15,694 nt of DNA from Candidatus Schekmanbacteria bacterium. Lineage in GTDB: Bacteria > CSSED10-310 > JACPHN01. The notes under the pieces were generated by a model. It was not told the origin of the DNA, did not search any database, and saw only the letters and a list, made by a program, of their open reading frames with translations. This document shows positions 1 to 5,885 of this stretch, one piece after another. A program made the position numbers and the translations under genes. The stretch spans positions 1 through 15,694 of the forward strand of contig JACPHN010000106.1 of the NCBI GenBank assembly GCA_016188575.1. Reading direction: 5' to 3'. Each line of letters starts with the position of its first letter. The stretch's first letter is position 1.

Positions 1-42
1 CGGCGTCAGCGGCCGTTTGCGCTTGTCTAACACAAAAACCAT
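1..42 (-). CDS. iscB: IscB RNA-guided nuclease, N-terminal fragment (runs off left edge)
   Basis: Only 14 codons are inside the window, reading MVFVLDKRKRPLTP. This matches the start of IscB proteins, the RNA-guided HNH/RuvC nucleases ancestral to Cas9, whose N-terminal domain is named after the motif PLMP; here it reads PLTP. The start is supported by a good ribosome binding site, GGAGG on the minus strand (positions 52-48), 5 nt before the ATG. The long structured leader upstream is what an iscB gene should have. Catalytic domains cannot be checked because the RuvC, bridge helix and HNH regions lie off the window, so whether the gene is intact is unknown. Confidence 0.72.
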   Translation of the reverse strand, partial: MVFVLDKRKRPLTP

Positions 43-366
43 CGTTACCTCCAATACCTCCGAAGAGGTCCCCGTAAAGGGCTTGTGACGCCGCCAAGCG
101 GGCTTGCTCGATGGTCTCCCCTCGACCCTGTTGAACAGCAGCCGTCTGTGCACATCCGTTTCGTGCCGACCCTACGGTTTGTCTGCAATGCGCACTTACA
201 GAGTCCGAGGCTGAGGAAGCACCTCGGAATGTTACTTCTGCTGATTGTCCAACGCATCTGTTTCAACGATTGCCAATCTCAACAACTTGGCTGGTCAACA
301 TGCAAGCCTCGCGGCTTACGGCCTTCCACCGGAGCAAGCTCCGGCCTTCAGGCCGGGGCAGTTGAC
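43..366 (-). ncRNA. HEARO / omega RNA of IscB
   Basis: This roughly 320-nt non-coding leader sits directly upstream of iscB on the same strand. It starts with GTCAACTGCCCC and a hairpin CCGGCC-TGAA-GGCCGG (plus-strand 341-356, extendable to 339-358). That hairpin overlaps an alternative 7-bp stem at 329-344, so the two are mutually exclusive. Further in, the RNA has AAGCC-GCGA-GGCTT with a GNRA tetraloop (304-317), a 7-bp stem around 204-228, and ACCTC-TTCG-GAGGT with a UUCG tetraloop (56-69) just before the iscB ribosome binding site. Known: HEARO RNA lies upstream of IscB, binds it and carries the guide at its 5' end. Exact ends are estimated. No competing protein-coding explanation fits this stretch. 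Confidence 0.65.
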
Positions 367-382
367 GGCAGCATCTCATCCT
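367..382 (-). other. Predicted natural guide segment of the omega RNA
   Basis: The 16 nt 5' of the RNA scaffold on the minus strand read AGGATGAGATGCTGCC. In IscB systems the guide is the host DNA flanking the element at the omega-RNA end, so this should be the segment that programs the nuclease. It matches DNA just downstream of the CPBP protease gene. The exact boundary (plus or minus a few nt) and guide length are inferred from family knowledge, not from a mapped transcript. Confidence 0.45.
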
Positions 383-392
383 TCCTGATCAG

Positions 393-431
393 TTGAGCCT
401 TCCCGGCCGCCAACCCGGGAGTTGGGCTCAA
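393..431 (-). terminator. 3' hairpin of the CPBP gene, possible terminator
   Basis: TTGAGCC (393-399) pairs with GGCTCAA (425-431), and TCCCGG (401-406) pairs with CCGGGA (415-420). Together they give about 13 bp of stem with a small internal bulge and an 8-nt loop. The hairpin overlaps the CPBP stop codon (428-430). No U-tract follows on the minus strand, so it may stabilise the 3' end rather than act as a classical intrinsic terminator. Confidence 0.4.
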
Positions 432-1402
432 GCACTGGCAGCGTCAGGGCGAGCACCGCCGACAACAGCACCTGGGGCGCCTGCGGGCATGGGGCTACGA
501 TGGCGCAGCACGAGAGCTACCGGCCAGGTAGCAAGCAACACGAGCAAGCCGGCCAGGCCTGTCATGCCGATCAAGGTGTCATCGCCTCCCGCCGTCACGA
601 GCAAGGGCATGCCGGCACAAGCGTTCAGAGTGCCATGAAAAAACGTCGGCGCCACAAGTGTACGGGAAGCTTCCCGCAGGTAGCCCATTGGCACGGCGAG
701 AAGCACGCAAAACACTATCATCAAGATCACACCCTGCAACGGGTGGCGCGGATAGTTATGACCCTGCAGGATAAGCGGAACATGCCAAATACCCCACAGC
801 GCGCCGATGGTAGCGTGACGCCGCGTAAAGCTCATAGTCCCAAGCGCCTGGTGGAGATAGCCACGCCACCCAAGCTCCTCACCGAGAGCTGCAATTGAAT
901 TGACAGTCGCCCCGGCCAGGAGCGCTTGCGGTATTGACAGCCAAAACGGATGAATGGGAAGCGACGTAACCTGCGCTCTCGCTGCTGCGATCTGCTGCGG
1001 TGTGAGCATGTCATGTAACCGTTGAAACAACGCTTCCATGGTTGGATCGAAGGAAGTGCCGGGGAGGAGCAGGCCTACGCCCGTCGCGGCGACCGCCAGC
1101 ACCACGGGCCCGAGAAGCGCAGCGCCCAGCAGCCAGCTCCAGCGCCAGCGCAGAGCCAACGCATCGCGCCAGTTGCTGCCGTGCTGCCGGCGGGCGAGGA
1201 CAACGGCGACGATGCCGGGTATCCACATGTAGACGGGACCGACGACAATGGGGACGAGCCCTATCCAACGAAAGCCGGCGGCCCACACGACCGCGGCCAA
1301 TGCCCACGACAACACAACGGTGAGCGCATAAAACCGCGCTGCACGGCGGGCGGGCCGAATCAAATCATTGACTGGGGGCGTGTTTTCGGCTGGAAGCATC
1401 AT
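428..1402 (-). CDS. CPBP family intramembrane metalloprotease (CAAX/Abi type)
   Basis: A 324-aa multi-spanning membrane protein with about seven or eight hydrophobic segments. It carries the signature motifs of the CPBP (CAAX protease and bacteriocin-processing, Abi) family: EELGWR (E175, E176, R180), WGIWHVP (H207) and FFHGTLNA (H256, N260). These glutamates and histidines are the expected metal and catalytic site within the membrane. Family members include eukaryotic Rce1-type prenyl proteases and bacterial proteins linked to bacteriocin immunity or processing; the substrate here is unknown. The start is a double ATG (1402 or 1399) with only a weak GGTGG ribosome binding site. The Ala/Gly/Pro-rich tail after residue 305 is cytoplasmic-like. 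It is transcribed away from the amylase gene from its own promoter and has no partner gene that would suggest a bacteriocin role. Confidence 0.9.
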   Translation of the reverse strand: MMLPAENTPPVNDLIRPARRAARFYALTVVLSWALAAVVWAAGFRWIGLVPIVVGPVYMWIPGIVAVVLARRQHGSNWRDALALRWRWSWLLGAALLGPVVLAVAATGVGLLLPGTSFDPTMEALFQRLHDMLTPQQIAAARAQVTSLPIHPFWLSIPQALLAGATVNSIAALGEELGWRGYLHQALGTMSFTRRHATIGALWGIWHVPLILQGHNYPRHPLQGVILMIVFCVLLAVPMGYLREASRTLVAPTFFHGTLNACAGMPLLVTAGGDDTLIGMTGLAGLLVLLATWPVALVLRHRSPMPAGAPGAVVGGARPDAASA

Positions 1403-1459
1403 GCGCCACCGAGGGTGAGAACGGTGATTTTGGGCTGCCCGTCGATTGCTCTTGGCGCC

Positions 1460-1488
1460 AATGTACTGAGGCGCACGGCGCGTGTCCA
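1460..1488 (-). promoter_or_regulatory. sigma70-like promoter for the CPBP protease
   Basis: On the minus strand TGGACA (1488-1483) is followed after 17 nt by TACATT (1465-1460). The -35 box matches 5 of 6 consensus positions and the -10 box 4 of 6. It ends about 58 nt upstream of the ATG. Confidence 0.45.
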
Positions 1489-1542
1489 GCCCGGGCGCGG
1501 CGCTCGCTTGCTTTTTCTGATCCGATCGGGCGGTTCGCCCTG

Positions 1543-1571
1543 TTGTCTCGCCGCGTGCTCACCCATACAAT
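1543..1571 (+). promoter_or_regulatory. sigma70-like promoter for the amylase and perhaps the downstream genes
   Basis: TTGTCT (1543-1548) and TACAAT (1566-1571) are separated by 17 nt, and the start codon follows 35 nt later. The -10 box matches 5 of 6 consensus positions. Together with the leftward promoter it makes a compact divergent control region in the 204-bp gap. Confidence 0.5.
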
Positions 1572-1606
1572 GCGGCCAGGCACGGCTCAAGACTGGCGAG
1601 GCGACT

Positions 1607-3295
1607 ATGGCACGACATCGATCTCTCTGGCTTCTGGTTTCGCTCCTTTGCATTGCGCTGCCGCTGCCGCTGCCGCTGCGCGCCTCCGGCGGGGACGAAA
1701 GCGACGCGTGCCCGAGCTACGCGGCGCGACCCGGTGGCTTCTGGGCCCGGGAGGCGGTTTTCTACGAGATTTTCGTGCGGAGCTTTGCCGACAGCGACGG
1801 CGACGGCATCGGCGACTTTCGCGGTCTGCGCGCCCGCCTCGACTATCTCAACGACGGCGCGTCGAGCTCGGGTCAGGACCTGGGGGTCACGGGGATCTGG
1901 CTGATGCCGATCACCCGCTCGCCGAGCTACCACGGCTACGACGCCACGGACTACCGTCGAGTCAATGAAGCGTATGGCACGGAGGCCGACTTTGACGAGC
2001 TCCTGACGGCGGCACACCAACGTGGCATCCGCGTCATCATGGACCTGGTCGTGAACCACTGCTCGGCGCGCCACCCGTGGTTCGAAGAAGCCCGGCGTGA
2101 CGCGAAAAGCCCGCATCACGACTGGTTCATCTGGCGCTCCGATGACCCCGGCTGGACGCAACCATGGTCCCAGTACGGGACGTGGCACCTGGTCCGTGAG
2201 CTCGGCGCGTACTACTACGGCCTGTTCTGGAGCGGTATGCCCGACCTCAACTACGAGAATCCGGCGGTGCGCCGCGAGATGATCGACACGGCGCTGTACT
2301 GGCTCGGGCGGGGTGTGGACGGCTTTCGCCTCGACGCTTCGCGGCACATCATCGAGGCGGGCGAGCAGAGCAAGATGGCGGGTTCTCCGGAAACCCACGC
2401 CTGGTGGCGGGAGTTTGCGGCGGCGGTCCGCGAGCGCTACCCGCAGGCGCTGCTCGTCGGGGAAAACTGGACGCACATTTCCGAGGTGGCGGCGTACTTT
2501 GGCAGCGCGGCGAAAGACGAGCTCGACATGAGCTTTGACTTCGACCTGTCCGAGGCGCTGCTTGGCGCCGTCAACGAAGGCGACCCGGAACGTCTGGGGG
2601 CGGCGCTGTGTGCCGTGTCCCGCCACTATCCGGAGCACGCGCTCGACGGGACGTTTCTCACCAACCACGACATGACGCGGGTCATGACCCAGCTTGGCGG
2701 CGACTGGGGGAAGGCGCGGTTGGCCGCTTCACTCCTGCTCACCTTGCCCGGCGTCCCCTTCCTTTATTATGGAGAGGAGATCGGGCTGAGCAACGGCCCG
2801 GCGCCCGACGATGAGGACAAGCGCCGGCCGATGCAGTGGACGGCCGGCGGCGGCTTCAGCTCGGAGTCGCCGTGGCGCGCGTACGGCGATGACGTGGCCC
2901 GGGTGAACGTCGCGGCGGAGAGCGGCGATGCCGCCTCGCTGCTGGCGGAATACCGGCGCCTGATTCGCCTCCGCGCGGAAAACCCGGCGCTGTCCGCCGG
3001 GGCGTACCAGCGCCGCCGCGTTCTCGGCCCCGACAGTGCGCACGTTTTCGCCTTCGCGCGCCGCGCGGGTGCAGGCGGCGGCGAAGGAGAGAGCGAGCAG
3101 CGCTTACTAATCGTCGCTAACCTCAGCGGTGAGGAGCGGCGCGACGTCGTCGTCGAGATGGCGGAGGCGGGAAAACCGGGTGGTGGCGATGGCGCTCGCG
3201 CGTTGTATCCCAAGTCAGCCGCATCCACCGCGGTGACCCGCGCCCTCACCGTATCCTCGATTCCGCCCGGAGACATCGTCGCCGTGCGGTTCTGA
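1607..3295 (+). CDS. Exported GH13 alpha-glucosidase / alpha-amylase
   Basis: A 562-aa glycoside hydrolase family 13 enzyme that should hydrolyse alpha-1,4 or alpha-1,6 glucosidic bonds of starch-derived oligosaccharides outside the cytoplasm. It has a signal peptide (about 1-26, hydrophobic core then LRAS) and then a TIM-barrel. Visible motifs are the calcium-site loop DSDGDGIGD (62-70), DLVVNH (146-151), GFRLDA with nucleophile D243, VGENW with acid/base E286, and TNHD with D355. The loop and the MPDLNY segment (about 221-226) resemble oligo-1,6-glucosidase/alpha-glucosidase-type GH13 proteins. A C-terminal beta domain ends in GDIVAVRF. The ATG at 1607 is chosen over longer in-frame starts because it begins the signal peptide and has GAGG 5 nt upstream. 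The gene is full length with all catalytic residues. Confidence 0.92.
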   Translation: MARHRSLWLLVSLLCIALPLPLPLRASGGDESDACPSYAARPGGFWAREAVFYEIFVRSFADSDGDGIGDFRGLRARLDYLNDGASSSGQDLGVTGIWLMPITRSPSYHGYDATDYRRVNEAYGTEADFDELLTAAHQRGIRVIMDLVVNHCSARHPWFEEARRDAKSPHHDWFIWRSDDPGWTQPWSQYGTWHLVRELGAYYYGLFWSGMPDLNYENPAVRREMIDTALYWLGRGVDGFRLDASRHIIEAGEQSKMAGSPETHAWWREFAAAVRERYPQALLVGENWTHISEVAAYFGSAAKDELDMSFDFDLSEALLGAVNEGDPERLGAALCAVSRHYPEHALDGTFLTNHDMTRVMTQLGGDWGKARLAASLLLTLPGVPFLYYGEEIGLSNGPAPDDEDKRRPMQWTAGGGFSSESPWRAYGDDVARVNVAAESGDAASLLAEYRRLIRLRAENPALSAGAYQRRRVLGPDSAHVFAFARRAGAGGGEGESEQRLLIVANLSGEERRDVVVEMAEAGKPGGGDGARALYPKSAASTAVTRALTVSSIPPGDIVAVRF

Positions 3296-3314
3296 AGGGC
3301 TTTCGAGGCGCCGC

Positions 3315-4745
3315 ATGAGTGGCGGCGTGTCACCGGTTGCAACAGGCGCCCCACCGGATTGGCAGCCGCTCGCGGCGCGCTTGCATTCACCTGGGCGCGA
3401 TGATTTACTGACCTCGGCCATGCCTGTCGGAGGGCGTGAACGCCGCGGGTGGGAGTGGCAAGAAGCGGAGACCAAAGAGATGGGAATCGAGGTGGATGCG
3501 GCCAACGTGTCGGGGTTGTCGTCCTACCGGCCAGACCAAGAGCTGGAAGAGGGCAGGACGCCGGATTCGGGTATCGCGACCGAGGAATCGGCGCGCGGCG
3601 GTGTCCAGGAGGTACCGCCGGACGCGTGCGGGGCATTTCCGGACGAGCTCCCCGGTGGCGGCGGGCAGGAGAGCGGCTATTCACCCGACGAATCCGCAAG
3701 CAGGAGCCAGATGCAGCGCATGTTTGGCAGATCATCCATGACGAGCCGGTTCGCCGCATCCCGGCTCGGCGAGCTCGAGGCCGGCGCGGGCGAGGCCGAG
3801 GCACCCGCTGCGGGGGCCGCGCCGGCCGGCAGCGGCGACGCCAACGCGCCGGGGCCGGATGCTCGTGCCAGCAACCCCGCGGACGGCGCGGCGCCAGCGC
3901 CGACAAGCGCGGCCAGGGGGCCCGCGGCTTCCGGAACGGCAAGCGCGCAGCGCGACGGCAGCGACAGCGCCGCCGCCGTCAAGGCCCCAGACCCGTCGTC
4001 GCCAGGAGGCGCCGCCCCTGCGGCCGCTGTCAGGCCCGCCACGCCGGCCGCTTCCGCGGCCACCACCCCCGCGGCGGCCTCTCCGGGCGGCACGGACTAC
4101 AGCAAGCTCTCCGACAATCTTACCATCGCGGGCGGCGTGCAGGGCACGCCCGGGTTCGCCATTGATCAGGCCAGGAAACTGCCCACAGGGTCGAATGTTC
4201 GGGCGCTCGCGGAGCGGGGTGAAAAGATGGCCGAAAACGCTATCAAGTCCTCCCCTGCCGCGAAGACGCTGGCCGGCATCTACAGGGCCGCGGGACCGGC
4301 ACTTACTGTCGCGGGCGGCGCCGCGACGTTTGCCGATCGCTATCAAAAGAGCGACGCCAGCAGCGGCGGCATGAAGGCGCTCGAGGCCGGCCTCGCCACG
4401 GCTGGAAACGTCGCTTTTGGCATCGCGGCTCCGCCAATCGCCGCTGTCGATGCGGCCACTGGGGGAAACGTCTCCGGGATCTACAACAGCATGGCGGCCT
4501 ACGTGCGCGCCGGGATCGACTCTATCCGCACCGGTTCCACGGCGCCCCTCGACCGCGTCGTAGCGGCGGCGAAGGACCCGAAAAACCCTGCCTTCGGAAA
4601 AATTATCGGCGGCTACACCGTGTTGGGTGAGAAAGTCGGCGATGCCGCGTACTACGCGAGCAACGTCGCGGGGCGGGGCCTCGCGAGTGCCGCGGACGCG
4701 GCGAAGGGCGCCTGGCGCACGGTGGCCGGTTGGTTCGGGCGGTGA
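3315..4745 (+). CDS. Unknown Ala/Pro-rich protein with helical Gly/Ala-rich C-terminal domain
   Basis: A 476-aa protein I do not recognise. Residues 1-140 are polar and low in hydrophobics. About 145-250 is an Ala/Pro/Ser/Gly-rich, probably disordered linker. About 251-476 is a compact helical domain with several small-residue hydrophobic stretches: ALTVAGGAATFA (about 309-320), NVAFGIAAPPIAAVDAATGG (about 345-364) and IIGGYTVLGEKVGDAAYYASNVAGRG (about 430-455). These glycine-zipper-like segments suggest membrane association or packing in an assembly, but that is inference. There is no signal peptide. The start at 3315 has GAGG 6 nt upstream; ATGs at 3420 and 3480 (the latter with GGAG 9 nt before) are alternatives. 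It begins 19 nt after the amylase stop and ends 23 nt before the next gene. The layout (disordered N-terminus, long linker, helical tail) could suit a secreted or structural protein. Confidence 0.75.
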   Translation: MSGGVSPVATGAPPDWQPLAARLHSPGRDDLLTSAMPVGGRERRGWEWQEAETKEMGIEVDAANVSGLSSYRPDQELEEGRTPDSGIATEESARGGVQEVPPDACGAFPDELPGGGGQESGYSPDESASRSQMQRMFGRSSMTSRFAASRLGELEAGAGEAEAPAAGAAPAGSGDANAPGPDARASNPADGAAPAPTSAARGPAASGTASAQRDGSDSAAAVKAPDPSSPGGAAPAAAVRPATPAASAATTPAAASPGGTDYSKLSDNLTIAGGVQGTPGFAIDQARKLPTGSNVRALAERGEKMAENAIKSSPAAKTLAGIYRAAGPALTVAGGAATFADRYQKSDASSGGMKALEAGLATAGNVAFGIAAPPIAAVDAATGGNVSGIYNSMAAYVRAGIDSIRTGSTAPLDRVVAAAKDPKNPAFGKIIGGYTVLGEKVGDAAYYASNVAGRGLASAADAAKGAWRTVAGWFGR

Positions 4746-4768
4746 GCGCGCGAGAAGGAGAGAAGCTC

Positions 4769-5797
4769 ATGCAAACCTCAGGTTGGGATGGCGCTGCCGC
4801 GCTCACTGCAGATCCGTTGCGTATTCCCGTCCTCGCCCTGGCATCGCTGGTGGAGGCCGGGCATCTCGAGGTGAACGCCGCCTCGCCGTTTGGCTTTCTG
4901 CTCGTTGCCGAATCACGGTCGACGCTGGCGCAACGGCAGAAAGCGGCCAAGGAGCTGTCCGCTCTCGGCGTCGAGCTGCGGGTGCCCGAGCGGACTCCGG
5001 GGGGCCCGGAGCCCGCGGCGCAAAGTCGCATGTTTCGCCGCGGACTGGAAATCCTGGCGCAGCCGCAGGCGCGCCTGGGCGTCGCCATCACCAGGCCCGG
5101 CGAGGAGCCGGTGGTGGCGACGATGTTTGTCCGCGACGGCGAGGCGGCGCTCGGCGCTCTCGACGACGAGGCGGCGTACGTCGGCCCCCCCGTAAGGCTC
5201 GCGGACCTTCTCGAGCGGCTGGGCGAGCAGCTTGGCGGACCCACGCGGGCCCCGGAACCGCCGGGCATCATGGCGTGGCCGTCCCAAGTGCGGTTTGCCG
5301 CGGCGCTCTGGCCGGGCTCGGGGCGGACCGCGCGCGACGACCTGTCCGCCGACCAGGCCGCTACGCGCCTGACGTCGCTGGGCTTGAGCGCCAGCGCGGC
5401 TCGCGCCGTGATCGGGCTGCTCGTCGAATCGGGCTTTGTTGAACAGCGCTCCAACGGATTGCTCCGCGTCGGCGCCCCCTACGCCCCCTGGATGGAAGCG
5501 ATGTGGTCCGGGCATGCGATCGAAGTCGAGGCCACACCGCTGCCGCCGGGCGCTGCCGCCGACCTCGGCGGCGTGCCGCTGCGGTCTCGCCGGCTGCTGT
5601 TCGTGGGCGCCCCGGGCGCACGAGTACTTTGCGAGCGCCTGGGGTTGGAGCAGCTCCGGCGCGAGCTGGGCGAGCTGGCGGCCCGCGCCGCGGAGGGTGG
5701 CGACGAGGCCATGATTGCCTTTACGATCGTGCCGCCCGCGGCGGTGATGGCGGAAATCGCAGGTGTGATCGCGGAAAGCCGGCCGGGAAAAAACTGA
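4769..5797 (+). CDS. Unknown 342-aa soluble protein with two similar-looking halves
   Basis: There is no signal peptide or membrane segment. The protein appears to have two halves, each with a helical part followed by a strand-rich part. In the first, SALGVELRVPERT leads to LGVAITRPGEEPVVATMFVRDGEAALG and VGPPVRLADLLERLGEQL. In the second, LSADQAATRLTSLGLSASAARAVIGLLVESGFVEQ is followed by RSRRLLFVGAPG and an Ala/Glu-rich helix. The segment at about 205-245 reads like a winged-helix pattern. The overall run of patterns faintly recalls EspG-type chaperones of type VII secretion, but I see no diagnostic motif and do not assign it. The start at 4769 has GGAGA about 8 nt upstream; an in-frame ATG at 4730 overlaps the previous gene and lacks this. 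It lies between the Ala/Pro-rich gene and the kinase, so it is probably a partner of one of them. Confidence 0.8.
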   Translation: MQTSGWDGAAALTADPLRIPVLALASLVEAGHLEVNAASPFGFLLVAESRSTLAQRQKAAKELSALGVELRVPERTPGGPEPAAQSRMFRRGLEILAQPQARLGVAITRPGEEPVVATMFVRDGEAALGALDDEAAYVGPPVRLADLLERLGEQLGGPTRAPEPPGIMAWPSQVRFAAALWPGSGRTARDDLSADQAATRLTSLGLSASAARAVIGLLVESGFVEQRSNGLLRVGAPYAPWMEAMWSGHAIEVEATPLPPGAAADLGGVPLRSRRLLFVGAPGARVLCERLGLEQLRRELGELAARAAEGGDEAMIAFTIVPPAAVMAEIAGVIAESRPGKN

Positions 5798-5841
5798 GGC
5801 GTAGCACCTTCCACGCGGAGCAGGCGTTTGCGTCTCTCGCA

Positions 5842-5862
5842 GGAGCGCGGCAGCGGCGCTCC
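5842..5862 (+). other. Hairpin between the 342-aa gene and the kinase gene
   Basis: GGAGCGC (5842-5848) pairs with GCGCTCC (5856-5862) around a 7-nt loop, in the 88-nt gap before the kinase. No U-tract follows, so this is more likely an attenuating or RNA-processing element than a terminator. The kinase start itself has no strong ribosome binding site (AGAGAT is the best match), which suggests lower translation of the kinase than of the genes before it. Confidence 0.3.
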
Positions 5863-5885
5863 CGGCATCCCCAGAGATCTGCGCC

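Larger units (their letters stand above)
1..366 (-). mobile_element. IS200/IS605-superfamily iscB element, omega-RNA end only
   Basis: This is the end of an IscB-carrying element whose remainder lies left of the window. Seen: an iscB start codon read leftwards at 42-40, preceded by a long hairpin-rich leader that begins with GTCAACTGCCCC at about 366 on the minus strand. Known: IscB elements carry their omega (HEARO) RNA upstream of iscB, with the RNA reaching the transposon end so that flanking host DNA supplies the guide. Inferred: the boundary is at about 366/367, some 60 bp past the stop codon of the CPBP protease gene. No tnpA is visible here, so mobility would depend on sequence outside the window or on a transposase in trans. 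Confidence 0.6.

Noticed and set aside
339-366. Right end of a TnpB (IS605) element with its RE hairpin
   Set aside because: The hairpin plus GTTGAC looked like a tnpB 3' end at first, but no TnpB C-terminus precedes it, and an iscB start lies on the other strand in the right place for a HEARO RNA.
85-396. 103-codon rightward reading frame across the left edge
   Set aside because: It lies antisense to the structured iscB leader, has no ribosome binding site or recognisable protein pattern, and ends in hairpin DNA.
1022-1606. N-terminal extension of the GH13 protein
   Set aside because: The frame is open by GC bias only; it is antisense to the CPBP coding region and would bury the signal peptide that starts at 1607.
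1607-1700. Lipoprotein signal on the GH13 enzyme
   Set aside because: The only nearby Cys (residue 15) sits inside the hydrophobic core as SLLC, which does not fit a lipobox; a standard signal peptide explains the sequence better.
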